A DNA stretch of 64,000 bases from Lunularia cruciata (Eukaryota; Streptophyta; Marchantiopsida; Lunulariales; Lunulariaceae), in assembly GCA_948567375.1 (NCBI GenBank), contig OX419755.1:31749001-31813000 (forward strand), read 5' to 3'. How positions within the stretch are numbered: the stretch's first letter is position 1; every line of letters begins with the position of its first letter. Below the pieces are notes generated by a model that was not told the origin of the DNA, searched no databases, and worked only from the letters and a program-made list of their open reading frames with translations. A program made the translations under genes and the position numbers. Below, piece after piece: positions 34,552 through 45,538 of the stretch.

Positions 34552-34926
34552 CTATCTCAAAATTGTTACTAACACCGATCCGATGTCTACCTCATCATCG
34601 GCTTCCAAACCCGATGATCTTCCTAGTACTTCTCCTTCTTCAGGTGTATCTACAACTACTAATTCCTTCACTACTTCTGCTACTTCTACACTAGGAACTA
34701 CAATTGCACTAAGGAGTGACTTATCTAACTCTTTATCTCCTGACCAACTCCTCTCTAATGTGTCAAATAATAAGTCTGATGACACCTGTACTCCTATTTC
34801 TGCAACATTGGGTCTAATTACAATCAATTCCTTTGCTGATTCTACTATATCCTCATCACAAATTGTAATTGAAAGCATGGGTACACTATCTATACCTTCA
34901 ATTGGTACCCCACTTCCCCTAATCAC
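34552..34926 (-). pseudogene. Family B protein, C-terminal module (B6)
   Basis: Minus strand, 124 residues, with IEGIDSVPMLSITICDEDIV, SAKELIVIRP, DLLFDTLERSWSGDKELDKS and SGLEADDEVDIGSV. It aligns with B2 and B5 from the start and with the long units from FDTLE onward. The middle (AIVVPSVEVAEVVKELVV) differs from the other copies, and a frame change is likely there. The frame stays open for the whole module, as in B2, which hints at past coding constraint on short units. Confidence 0.5.
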
Positions 34927-35203
34927 TCATGTAATTGACCCGAAGACACTTACAGTCTGATCTTGCACTTTGCGTTTATTCACTACTCTTATTTCTCTTC
35001 TAATTTTATCATATCTTCAATCAGAACTGAAATTGAAGTCATGGGTATCCTAACTATCTATTCTTCCTCTATCCTAACTCTCTCTAATGCCTCTCGCAAG
35101 ATTCCCGAAGTCACTTTCACTGCACTTCGGGATTCAACTATCTCAGATCTAGTCATCTTAGTCTTGAGGTGAAGAAGCTTCTAACCCAACATTGTGTAAA
35201 CCT

Positions 35204-35273
35204 GAAGTCCAAAGTCTGAAGTCTCAAGTCTCAAGTCCAAAGTCTCAAGTCCGACGTCCGAAGTCCAAAGTCT
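35204..35273. repeat. 7-bp tandem array, 10 units
   Basis: Seventy bases made of ten consecutive heptamers of the form (G/A/C)A(A/C)GTC(C/T), such as GAAGTCC, AAAGTCT and CAAGTCC, with no length irregularity. It lies in the 5' module of B6. B2 has a shorter, broken version at 8225-8300, and B5 has related ACTTCGG or ACTTTGG words near 24980-25035. Confidence 0.85.
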
Positions 35274-35739
35274 CAACCCAAAGACACTAACTTATTATGT
35301 ACATCTACTCCCAAAACTTAAATACTTGTAACTTCTTCTACAAACCTTCAAACTTTGCAATTTTGGTGGCAACGGAAAGCCCTAAACGAGATGCTTCTAA
35401 CGAGATATAGCACGCTTGATTTGGACTTGTCGTCACTAAAATATAGCCCCCGAAAGAATCTCGACCAATAACTTCCATTCCTCTTTCAGGTCTGTCCTCT
35501 TTCAATCCTGGCTGAGTCCGTCTTCATCTGATACAAAGTCGACTTCCTTGGGCTTGATCAAAATACAAATTTACTTTCATTTCTTCCCCATTTGGTTTCA
35601 ATTTGGTTTCAACAAGGCACTTCTTCTTCAAAACTCGTCCAAAATGAAAAATGTGAGTACCACAGAAGGATATCATTGATTGAATCAAGGAGGTAGAATT
35701 CATACCCATAAGTACAAAGTGGGCAATTTGGAGAGCTTC

Positions 35740-36130
35740 TTGAGACCTTTTCATTATCTATTAATAAAGTTGGAGAGAAGACAAAGTGCTTATAGTGTTG
35801 AGTGCAAAAAAGTCAAGTTTTGGGTCAATTTCAAATCAGATTTGGTTGATTGAAGTTGGTGCTTTGGGAATGTAAGGTGTTGGAGAAGAGTTGATGATCA
35901 GGTTTGGAAATTTAATCACTCCCCAAGTTGCAGTTTGAATCACCTTATAAAAGTTCCTAGTGTTTTTTATGGTTAGGTTTTGCACCTCTATGCAAAGGTT
36001 TCATGTGAATTCCTTAAAGGGACAATTCAAGGACTTGGATCAAATATACCTAGGTCTACAAAGCTCACAAGTTAGCACAGCTCAGGAATTGATACATATC
36101 TAGGGATTGGGATTGGATTAGGCTATCAAA
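35740..36130 (-). repeat. Dispersed repeat I, copy I2
   Basis: Reverse complement of I1 (26443-26960): AAGGTTTCATGTGAATTCC near 35995 and GAATTGATACATATCTAGGGATTGGGATTGG-like sequence near 36085-36115. No coding frame. AT-rich spacer without features follows to 36389. Confidence 0.6.
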
Positions 36131-36389
36131 CTAGACAAAGGCACAATCAACTACTATAGAAAATTTGGTTGGCTTTGGGTCCATGGAGAGTGAGAGTTGA
36201 TGCAATAAGTATTATTAAGATATTATCATAAGCTTGGTAGAGCAATTCTATCTTCAATCATGAATGATTGACAATTCTACTATTCTTTTGTGACTATGAT
36301 TAAGGATTCTAGACTTCAAGAGTGTTTGTGAGGATTAATTGTACCCTTTGATTTAGAAATCTAGGGAAAAGTTGCAAAGAACTAGGAGC

Positions 36390-37080
36390 AAATCCTAAAT
36401 TAGGGATTTCAAAATTAGGGTAAAAATTACAAAAAATTGGCCAAGTTTGAGAGCTTTTCAAAGGAGCTATCATGATCAAATTTTAGATAATTTCATACCA
36501 TTGGAAAGAAATTCTCATAGGCTTTCCATTTGAATCCAAGTCTCACACACAAAATTTTATGTCCATGTGAGTTTTGTAGACTTTTCTCCATCAAAAAGAC
36601 ATAATAGATTGATTAGAAGTTGGTTGAATTCTGAAGAACAAATTGGAAGAGGCTCAGAGTATAGGTTGAAATTAGCTTGATGATAAAGCAAGAAGGCTCT
36701 AAAGCTCTTTTTTGACAAAAAGTACAAAGAGTTATTGTCAAATTCTTGTGATTGGTTCCTCTCTCTGCTTGCATGCCTATTTGTACGCCCCATTGGCTTG
36801 GATTGGTGTGCGGGCATTGCACTTAGGTTCCTTCCTTCTAGGTGTGTTCTGTTTTTCTCCTTAGTACTGTTGGAATTTATGACCAACAGACTAGGAGTGC
36901 GTGTTATGATGATAGGTTAGGTTGCCCGTTACTTCCCTACCCGGTAGAAGGAATCTTAGAAACAAGAGTGGATGGTTCTATTGGTTGGATACCGCATGCG
37001 CTCAGATTAGTAGCGACAAGTCTACACATGACCTCCGATCCATAAGCTCCAAAGCTAGGCACCTTGTGTGTTCCTAGGGA
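36390..37080 (-). repeat. Dispersed repeat E, copy E2
   Basis: Reverse complement of E1. It lies immediately next to the integrase end of the minus-strand element F1 (37085 on), on the 3' side of that element, but I could not identify a polypurine tract or TG/CA ends that would make it the 3' LTR of F1. Family A is the better LTR candidate for F elements. Confidence 0.6.
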
Positions 37081-37084
37081 GAGA

Positions 37085-38560
37085 AAGGCAAAGTATGACA
37101 CCGGATTAAGATTTCAATTTGTCTTTGGAGTGAAGGTCCCTTTACCTTCTATGATACAACTTCAACTTATCATGGTTAATCCTATTTATTTTTTCCTCTC
37201 AACTCCTTGAGATCATAGGTATAATTGCTCCGCACCTTCTCCATTATGAAAGGTCAAAGTACTTAGGCAAGAACTTCTTTTGCACCTTCTTGAATCAAAT
37301 GGAATCAAACAACATTACCCAATCACTTACCTTGAAATGATCCACTTTCTTTTTGCCTTACCTCTTGTCATAGATCTCCTTTTGTTTCCTTTAGGCTTGC
37401 TCCCCTTGAAGAATAAAAATTGTTCTTGCCTCCTCCAATTCCATGAGTTTCTCCTTAACTTCTTTGCATCATCTCCTTGTGCCTTCTTCAATTTCCTATG
37501 AATGGCTATAAAAGTAGGAAGATCAAAGTAGATAGGTAAAGTAGACTCTACACCATATACCAAATGAAATGGATAATATCCAATGGATGTCTTTGTGGTT
37601 GGCTTATACTCCTACAAAATGAAATGAATCTTCTTGTCGTAAGGATGTTTTGCCCTCTCTATTTTTGCATCTTTGGCAAACATCATCCACAAGGTTTGAT
37701 TGGTTCTCTTTGCCAAGCCATTGGAGTTGGCTTATAGGAGGTAGTCACTCTATGTGTAATAGAGAAATGTCATAACATAGTTGTAGTGATATTCCTTGTA
37801 AACTCTACTCCTCTATCAAAAACCAACTCCAAAGTGCAGCCAAACCTAGTGATGATGCGTTCATAAAGAAGTTTACAAACTTCATCTTCATTCTTGTCTC
37901 TCAATGGTCTAGCCTCAACCCACTTGATAAGATAATCAATAACTACCATAATGTATCATTGTTCTTTGGGGTTCTTTGAGAGGATGTACAAAGTCAATTC
38001 TTCTCAAAAGGTCCTAAAAATGGAATTTATCTAAGAGGTGGAATAAATGTTAACTTCCTAGCAAAGCTTGACAAACATTACAAGTTTTACAATAATCAAG
38101 ACAGTCCTTGAAAATTCCCCTCCAATGGTAACCTCCATCTAGAATCTTGAAAGCAGTCACCTTTCCTACAAAGTGACTCCTAGATACCAAACCATCTTGA
38201 AACTCCATGAGTAGGATAGACTCCTCCTTACCCACTACACTTTGAAGTAGACCATCTAGTCCTTGATGAAAAAGAATATTCTCCACCATTGTGTAAGGTC
38301 TAGATCTTGCTACAAGGGTCTTCCTTTCCCTAGCATGCATCACATCAGAATAGTTACCTCTTGTAACAAAGTCAATCTCCTTGTACTCTATTAGAACCTC
38401 TTGAGTGATTGAGATTGTCATGAGCTCTTCATTCAAAAAAGAATCATCCATTGGCTTGACTCCATCATAATCATAAGTCCTAGATAAGAAATCATCATTT
38501 GTGTGTTTCCTCCCTAGCCTATCCTCAATGGTGTAATTATACTCAAACAAGAGTATCATC
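37085..38560 (-). pseudogene. Family F element (F1) integrase and RNase H end
   Basis: Minus strand. 38559-38050 opens with the end of RNase H (FEYNYTIEDRLGRKHTNDDF LSR, here read in two halves), then a linker and the integrase zinc region (CKTCNVCQ near 38080). Stops break the core between 38040 and 37570. The C-terminal part at 37563-37327 (VYGVESTLPIYFDLPTFIAI, KLKKAQGDD) matches the usual segment following the gypsy integrase core. The element would have inserted its cDNA with this enzyme; it is now inactive. Confidence 0.75.
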
Positions 38561-39560
38561 TACCTTCTTGGCCTTTCCTCCACATTAGGCATGTTGAAGA
38601 TGTACTTCAAAAACTTGTGATCCATGACAATGGTTGCCTCCTCTCCAATCAAGTAGTTTCAAAACTTCTTAAGACCAAAAATTACTACCAACCCTTCTCT
38701 TTTTATGACTAAATAGTTCTATGTTGAGACCATTTGTCTAATAGCATAAGGTATTGGATGATCATGCCCATCTTGGTCTAATTGACTAAGATTACATCCT
38801 ATAGCTACAGTGGAAGCATCCATGTAAAGGATGAAAGGCTTATGCCAATTGGGTTTAGCAAGAATTGGAGCCATAACAAGGGATTACTTGAGGTCCTTAA
38901 AAGCTTCAAGAGCCTCCTTGTCCTCCAAATCATTATTGATTCTACACCCTTCTTCATGTAAATAGTCAATGCAGAAGCCTTGCTAGAAAATGAGAGGATG
39001 AACCTCCTATAGTAACCAACCATCTCCAAGAATTGGTGTAACTTTGTCAAGCTTGAAGGAAATGGAAGCTATAAATTTTTCCTCACCTTTTTAGGATCCA
39101 CTACTATTCCATCCTTGGAAATGATATGCTCCAAAATTAGACCTTCACAACCAAAGATGCACTTCTCTAGGTTGATTGATGCATTTGCTTCATACAAGCA
39201 TTGAAAATATTTGATCAAGTGCTCAAAGTGCTCCACTTTGCTCCCATAGACACAAAATTTATCAATGAAATCTTTCACAAATTTCCCAATGAAAGGTTCA
39301 AACACCTTATCCATGAACCATTGAAAAGTGGTTGGAGCATTACAAAGCCTAAAAGGTATGACCTTGAAAGCATAAGTTCCCCAAGGTGTGGTGAATGTGG
39401 TGAGTTGTTGATATTTTGGTGCAATTGTGATTTTGTTGTAGCCACTATAACTATCTAAAATTGTACTTCTCATGATCTACAACCTCATACAAGATCTCAT
39501 CAATGAATGGAAAGGTGTAGTAGTCTTTCTTGGTAATATCATTGAGCTTCTTGTAATCAA
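38561..39560 (-). pseudogene. Family F (F1) reverse transcriptase / RNase H
   Basis: Minus strand. 39473-39069 reads LDSYSGYNKITIAPKYQQLT, TFTTPWGTYAFKVIPFRLCN, APTTFQWFMDKVFEPFIGKF and LEKCIFGCEGLILEHIISKD. The catalytic motif is FIDK near 39255, where gypsy RTs have two adjacent Asp, so the second catalytic Asp is gone. The connection region at 39050-38805 (FLEMVGYYRRFILSFSSKA) follows, then decayed RNase H. RT copies the element RNA to DNA in cytoplasmic particles. Confidence 0.8.
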
Positions 39561-40480
39561 CACATACCTAACGTCTACTATTCTTCTTCTTCATAACTAC
39601 AATTAGAGACATCCATGTTGAATTCTCCACCTCAAAAATAAACTCAACCTTGTTGAGCTTATCAATCTACTCCTTCACAACCAAAGATATTGGTGGGCTA
39701 ATGCAATGTTTCTTTTGGTGGAATAGTCTTTCATGTGCCTCTACCTCTCTCCAGTGCTCCTCCAAGGTGACTTCTTTGAGATCCTTGTAACTAAAAGAAA
39801 CACATGGATAAACTTACAAAAAATCTTTAAAATCTTACCTTCTTCTCCTTGGTAACTTTTGGACCATACTTGAGGGTAGCTAGTCTCCTCTTGTGTCAAT
39901 GGTGATTTATTAAGGTCCTTCAAAACCTTTGGCTTAGGCACAAAGTTCATAGCACACAAGGGATGCACATTTGAATTGGATTCAAATTCATTCTCATCTA
40001 AAGAGGTCTCTTCTTCCATGTTGGTATCCACACCTAAAGCTCCTTTTTTTGAATCTGGTTTCCCAATAATCAAAATATGGTGTTTCTAAATGTGATGTAT
40101 GGTTTATATTGGTTATTGGAACCATAACTTGATGGTTTGATGGCCCAATTCTCAAGTATCCTTTGTGCTATTGATTAGTTGTTCAAGATGCTCTCAACCA
40201 TGACCTCCCAAGTAGCAAATCATAATTTGCATCCTTCAAGACTTGAATAGTCATGAGATTTTGAACTCCCATAATAGATACCACCTTTTTTATCACACCC
40301 ACCAATCAAACTTGTTGTTTGTTTGTCATGCTCACTACAAATGTTGAAGGTCTAGAGGATAGCATACACAACTTCTTCATCAACTTCTCTAACATGGTAT
40401 TCATCATAGATCCTCCATCAACAAGTGCATCCTTGATGTTGTGACCATTCACTTGGAGGCATATTCACAAGCCTCCCATG
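39561..40480 (-). pseudogene. Family F (F1) protease and protease-RT linker
   Basis: Minus strand. 40073-39741 reads DSKKGALGVDTNMEEETSLD, then CAMNFVPKPKVLKDLNKSPL, which is nearly the same as the plus-strand copy F2 at 63488-63660 and proves the two are one family. The protease part (about 40470-40180) aligns with F2 63030-63370 but is riddled with stops. This acidic linker between protease and RT is a distinctive family mark. Confidence 0.75.
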
Positions 40481-41990
40481 GTTTTGGTTTTCCATCCACC
40501 ATCTCCATTGATACCGAAGCCTTTGCTATCTTCTTTCTCTTGCTCCTTGTAGAACCTAAACCACCACTCAGTTCCTTCTCAAGGTAGGATCTGACGCAAT
40601 CAATTGACCCACTATGATGTTGGCCTTGTGACTACCAACATCCTCTAACATATTGTGGCCCCATTGTTGCTTTGAGATCAAGAAATCATCCATCCCCACT
40701 TCTTCCTTGGAGTCTTTGTTGATGGTGTTGAACTAGTAGTGTGAGTCCTTCTTGTGGGAATTACACTATTCTTGCTAGGCGTGAATTATTGAGAAGAATT
40801 TATATCTACTACAAAATGGGCTCTCTTTTTCTCTTGTACCAAAAGCTCTAAGTTAAGTCCATTGGAGTTTGATCATTCTCCCTTCTCATACTTGCTCTCT
40901 ATCACATCTATGGATGCTATTTTCTTGCATCTATTTTTCATAAGAGATATTTAGGCTTTGCCACCTCCCTCCTTCTCTCTACTTGCCTCTTCATAACTCC
41001 TTCTTCTATGGTACATGGAATTTGGGCAATTCCTTTGGATGTGATTTCTACCTCCATAACCAAAATAATTTCCATCATTGAAATTACTAGTTGGTTGGCC
41101 TTTTCTATATGGATAGTTTCCATAACTCCTAAGCTTTCTCCCAACATTCTATTTTACCTCTCTCTTCTCCTATAGTTGTACTACATTGATCTTGAGATTT
41201 GCAAGTTGCTCTATGGTAGTTTGAAGGTATCTTTTAGTGGAGGCACAAGGAAAAGAACAAAAACTACTTGTGGTGCCACCCTTGCCACCAAATGATTAGA
41301 AGCCCCACCATACTTTTAGATTTTTGGAGGATGCACAACCTTTTTCACCACTTAAACACTCTCATCTCCTTCCAAACACTCCTCCATAAGAACTACAATC
41401 TTGATAACTTCTACCTTGGAAGAAGGTTTCTCATATCTTACCTTGCTTCAAATTTGTGGTTTCAGCCCTCCCACAAAATTCTTGGTGAGCATGGCTCCTA
41501 TTCCAATCACAATAATCTCCACATCATCTCCATTGTTCCTCAATATTATGCAGAACATAGACTTTAACTTCTCTACTCTTTATACATAGACTTTCACTTT
41601 CACTCCATCTCCTTGCTTGAGGAAGGTAACTTTACTCATCAATCTCTCATAATTCTCATCTAGAAGAAATTTTCAATGAGTGTTGTAGTCAAACTCTCTC
41701 CCTAGACTCCTCTTGCCTATCTCTCCTCTCTCTCTTTGGGTATTTTGACTCATACCATGTAAGAGCTATATCCTCAATGAAATCCAATGGTAATGAGGCC
41801 AACTCATTCTTTCTCCCCTCATTGTTTCCTATGCAAGCCTTCTTGAAGTCTTTCACAAAAGCCTCCACATCCTTTCAATTCTTGCCAAAGAAAACCAGAT
41901 GTTTCCCCATCTTAACCTCTCATTACCTTTCTTCTCCCTTTATTTTTTTATCTATTTTCTCTCTCATCCTATAACTAATAGAATATATAC
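40481..41990 (-). pseudogene. Family F (F1) gag and nucleocapsid
   Basis: Minus strand. Capsid-like part from about 41800 (DIALTWYESKYPK, LMSKVTFLKQGDG, VKVYV, AMLTKNFVGGLKPQI) aligns with F2 gag 61897-62418. Nucleocapsid near 41035-41075 reads YFGYGGRNHIQRNC: compared with the Cys-x2-Cys-x4-His-x4-Cys pattern, both of the first two Cys are Tyr (TGT to TAT). Stops split the frame in at least four places. Gag would assemble the particle and bind RNA. Confidence 0.7.
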
Positions 41991-42440
41991 ATGACTATCA
42001 CTATTAGAGAGTAGTCTACTTTAGGTAGTACAAAGGATTCAAGTTGCTCCATGATTCTATGGCATGATCAAATCCAAAGGCACAAATTAAGCAAACTCTC
42101 ATGGATATTTTATCCATCAATTGAAAGATTATCTCCATCACCAATCTTGAGAACTTTCTAATGAAGGTGCTAGTTTCTCTATAGTGGTACTATGTCTCTC
42201 TCCAAGATCTTTCACCAAGGTCTCTAATAATTTTATTGCTCCTTTACACTTATGGCTCTTTGCAAGTCCTCCCACTCCACAAACCTCACATAACTCCTTG
42301 GTCTTAAATCTTCTACCTCCCAATCTTGGTGAAGAAGATCTAACATGCAATCCCAAGTCAATTAAGCCTCTTTATTCTCTCAATCTCTTTCTCTCAAGAT
42401 CCAATAAACATGAACTTGCCTTGTATCCCTTCTCTCCACA
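41991..42440 (-). other. Unrecognised ORF with Cys/His clusters, split by B7
   Basis: Minus-strand frame 42356-42138 (72 residues) contains CEVCGVGGLAKSHKC, then KLLETLVKDLGERHSTTIEK. Just upstream, the host sequence split by B7 (46240-46207, then 42440 downward) encodes a second cluster of C-x2-C-x4-(H to Y)-x4-C form, so B7 landed inside a zinc-knuckle codon stretch. Nothing like it precedes gag in F2. It may be the end of another element's gag. Not assigned to a family. Confidence 0.4.
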
Positions 42441-42826
42441 TGTGGTGCCCACATTTTTTGTTTTTTTCAAGATAAAGGAGAAGAAGTGTATAGAGAAGTC
42501 AGATTGCGCCTGTATGGCCAAAGAAGACAAAGAAAATTGTCTTCGGGATGAAACCCGAAGTAAAGTGACTTCGGGTCATAAGGCGAAGTACTCGGAAATG
42601 CCGTGTCAGCATACAATACGAAGTAAATTGTCTTCGGCTTGGGGGGAGCTCGACCCGAGGCAAAGACAGTCTAACAACCTTTCATCGGGGCAAGAAATTC
42701 AAGAAGGGGCCGTTTCAAAACTGGCGGCTCATACGTGCGAAGGTGGAGTGACAGTGATAGGTGCATGCCGGAGGTGTGATTTCTAGGTAGAAACTCAAAG
42801 CGACGGAAGACAAAAAAGTGCAACTC

Positions 42827-42834
42827 TATAAAAA
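42827..42834 (+). promoter_or_regulatory. TATA box upstream of family B gene
   Basis: CTCTATAAAAATTG centred here, 20-27 bases before the ATG at 42854. The same motif precedes the ATG in B4 (near 19410) and B8 (near 60592), and a weaker TAATATAAAATTG precedes it in B1 (near 1097). Conservation across copies supports a promoter, although at this spacing transcription would start very close to the ATG. Confidence 0.5.
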
Positions 42835-42853
42835 TTGAAATTGCAACGAAGAA

Positions 42854-45414
42854 ATGTCGAGCAATTTTCCTTTGCCATTGAGGAGTCGTCTTGCAGGTGA
42901 TCGGGGAAAGGGAAATAGAGTTGGACTCGTGTTAGTGCACGAGGGAGAAGTTGTGAGAGAGAAACCGAGAGACAGTAAGAAAGCAGAGGAGATGGGAGGA
43001 GGGACAAAGAACTCCAAATTTGCAGTGAGAAATCATGCAATTCGGAGATTAGATATAGTAGTGAGGATCCGAAGTCTTGAGCCGACTTTGGATCACTTTT
43101 CTGGCCTGGAACTAGAACGTAAGTTTTCCAAGATTCATGACAGAAATCATCAAGAGTAAATGTCTTGATGGTCCCGAGGAAGAAGGGAAGAGAGGAAATC
43201 CGGCTCGCTGGACAGAGTCGGATTGGAGACTCATACTTGGGAAGGAGGCAGGCTCTGAGTAGGGAGCCACGTTCTTGGGGAAACGAGAGATAGCCCAAGA
43301 AACGCAAGAGGTGAGAGATGCCTTCTCGTCGAAGAGGACAAAGAATGAGTATAAAGTTGAGAGCTACAAAGACCCTATGAGGAGAGGAATTGTGAGTGCA
43401 CTAATGGCTATCTTGAAGCCGGAGAGAACTACCTATGTGATGAAACACCAAGCGGTGTTCTTTCACAAGTTATTTGCAGGAGAACCGATCAATTGGGCAA
43501 GGTGCTTTCACGGAAGAACAAGGCAGATGGTGTGGAATCTGCGGGATAAGTTGCCTCCACACTACATCGTACCATTTGCAGCACATTTTTACCTCGGGTT
43601 AAATCTGCTCAATTTGGCGGAGTGCAATAGAATGGTGTCTCATTTCCATCCTGATTTGAGAAGAGAAGTCGACGCGGAGGAGCAGCAATACATTCTCCAA
43701 ATCCGGAGCACGGACGATTACTACGTGAAGACAGGGAAGAACGTGGAGGTCGTTGAAAGTACCCTGACGAAGAAGAGAACTTGGCAAGCAGAAGCCGAAG
43801 AAAACAAAAAACCTCAGAAGATGCAGAAAAATAACCCAAGGCGAGGAATGGTGGTGATTGAGTCGGAAGATGAAGACTCAGAAGGCGAAGGTGAGCTCAA
43901 GACGGAGGACTCGGAATGTGAGGAGGAACGTGAGCTGACATTGCAAAGTGGAGATACAAGTAGTGACAGTGAGGAAGGAGGAGAGATGACATCGGTACCA
44001 GCGGCTGAAGAATACGAAGAAGAAATGCAAGCCGAAGTAGAAACCAAAGACAATGCGGCACTGGAAGACGAAGTACCAGTGCACGAGGAGAAGAAGATCA
44101 CAGTACAGCGAGGAATTCGCTTGAGACATAAGGCAAAGTGTGAAGCGGGACCAAGTAGAGTGAAGGAAGAGGTAGAAGGAAGCTCGAGCAGTGAGACATC
44201 GATCCCGATATGAAGACTCCAGAGAAGAAGGCGAGTATCGAAAGAACACAAGGAAAGAAGAGAGACCACTCCGCGGGAAGACAAAGTTGCCAGTAATGGA
44301 GTAGATTACCTGCAGATGGTAGTATGCCCGCTGTTGGTGAAGATGGAGAAGAAGAAGAAGGAGATGCAGTCTATTTGTCCAGAGGTAAAGACTGTGTTGC
44401 AGGTCTTATCAAGATTAGAAGAAGAAAACTCAGAGTTGAAGAAGAGTATAACCCAAGGTGAGGAAGAGAGAGAAGTACTACGAGTGGAAGCAGTCAAGAG
44501 GAGTCAGGTAATTGAAGACCTGAAGAGAGAAGTGAGTTATCGAGAAGATTTTGCGAGGAAGAGTGACATCGCAAGGGAGAGACAGGTAGCGGAGCATGGA
44601 ATCTTGAATCAGCAATTTTGCTGATTCAAGAGTTGAACTTATCCATGCTATGGCGAGGGTAACATCAAAGGATCAAGAGCTCGATCGAGTGATGGAGAGT
44701 ATGGAGGAGAAGAAGCAACTCTAGCAGCAAGAGTTGGCTGCAAGACATAGAGAAGAAGAGAGATTACGAGAATTACTTCGTAATCAGGAACAGAAGGTTG
44801 AACAGAAGGAGAAAGAGAAGGAAGCGGTGAAGGCCGAATTTGAAGAAGAATTGGCGATGTACAGAGAGGAATGGCTTGCAGATCGGGAATGCAAACGCAA
44901 GACAAGATTGGAGCCATTGAAGGAAATAGTCCTCAGAGTGAACACGATGTTAAGTACAGAGGCCAACGTTCAAATTGAAGAGACAAGATTGCACGAGTTG
45001 AAACTGTTGGTGCAGGAGACGAGGCGAAGACAAGCGAAAGACACCGAGATCAAATTAAGAACTTGTGTAGATAGGAAGATATTAGAGGTAGAAGACAATA
45101 TTGCGATTAGATTAGACTTAGTGAGAATAGAGTTAGAAAAGCTTTGGCAGGATGTTAAGGCAAAACCCGAAGTAGATAACATAGGGATCCAAATGTCTTC
45201 GGAGTTGCCCTCAGAGACATTAGGGAAGAGTGGGTCGAACGATGAAGAGTTAGATAAACTACCCACTAGTGCAATTTCAGATCAGGAAAGAGAATTGCTG
45301 GATCTGGTAGAAGATGTAGGAGATCTGAAACTCGAGGGAAATGTAGTAGGAAGTAAGATTACTTTGGGTTTGGGTTTGAAAGCCGAGGAAGTAGTAGACA
45401 TTGGATTGGATTAG
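42854..45414 (+). pseudogene. Family B coiled-coil protein (B7)
   Basis: ATG at 42854 (MSSNFPLPLRSR). One-base insertion near 43066, the shared TAG near 43115, then TAG near 43260. The main part is open 43262-44213: KNEYKVESYKDPMRRG, HQAVFFHKLFAGEPINWARC, LPPHYIVPFAAHFYLGLNLL and FHPDLRREVDAEEQQYILQI. An acidic region (ESEDEDSEGEGELKTEDSE) follows. TGA near 44211 (a CGA in B8), a one-base insertion near 44617 and TAG near 44723 (a TGG in B8) break the coiled coil that runs 44316-45414 (EEKKQL, LLRNQEQKVEQKEKEKEAVK, LHELKLLVQETRRRQAKDTE). It ends EEVVDIGLD. About 800 residues if unbroken. Function unknown; nuclear or cytoplasmic location cannot be told. Confidence 0.75.
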
Positions 45415-45530
45415 TAACCAATTTGAGATTTGAAGGGGCAGATATGAAGAGGTGTATTGTCATTTTGGATCTACAGGTTAGAACAGTTGTGGTAGAACGG
45501 TATAGTTGTTAGAACTGTCAATTGCTTCAC

Positions 45531-45538
45531 TATTTAAG
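45531..45538 (+). promoter_or_regulatory. TATA-like box in 3' part of B unit
   Basis: TATTTAAG, followed by about 670 bases to the unit end. The same sequence is at the same distance in B2 and B4, and with one change (TACTTAAG) in B5 and B8. If B is an LTR, this would be the main promoter, with R and U5 downstream of it and the protein gene in U3. Confidence 0.45.

Larger units (their letters stand above)
33806..35664 (-). mobile_element. Family B short unit, copy B6 (1.86 kb)
   Basis: Minus-strand short unit, from TGTGGTACTC at 35664 to GGTTGTCACA at 33806. Flanks GAGGG (33801-33805) and GAAGG (35665-35669) match at 4 of 5 bases, a slightly decayed 5-bp target duplication. The 5' module matches B2 and B5. 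It carries an exact 10-unit 7-bp array (35204-35273). It is the most diverged of the short copies in the leader-like 3' part. Confidence 0.85.

Noticed and set aside
36390-37080. Repeat E2 as the 3' LTR of F1
   Set aside because: No polypurine tract or TG/CA ends, and F2 shows that family A is the LTR of this element family.
41268-41567. Plus-strand frames over F1 gag (also 61972-62364 minus over F2 gag)
   Set aside because: Antisense shadows of gag; the gag strand matches between F1 and F2 with meaningful residues.
43110-43125. GTAAGT right after the shared TAG in B7 and B8, a possible intron donor
   Set aside because: The coding frame continues directly past it with conserved residues in all copies, and B1 and B3 lack the motif.
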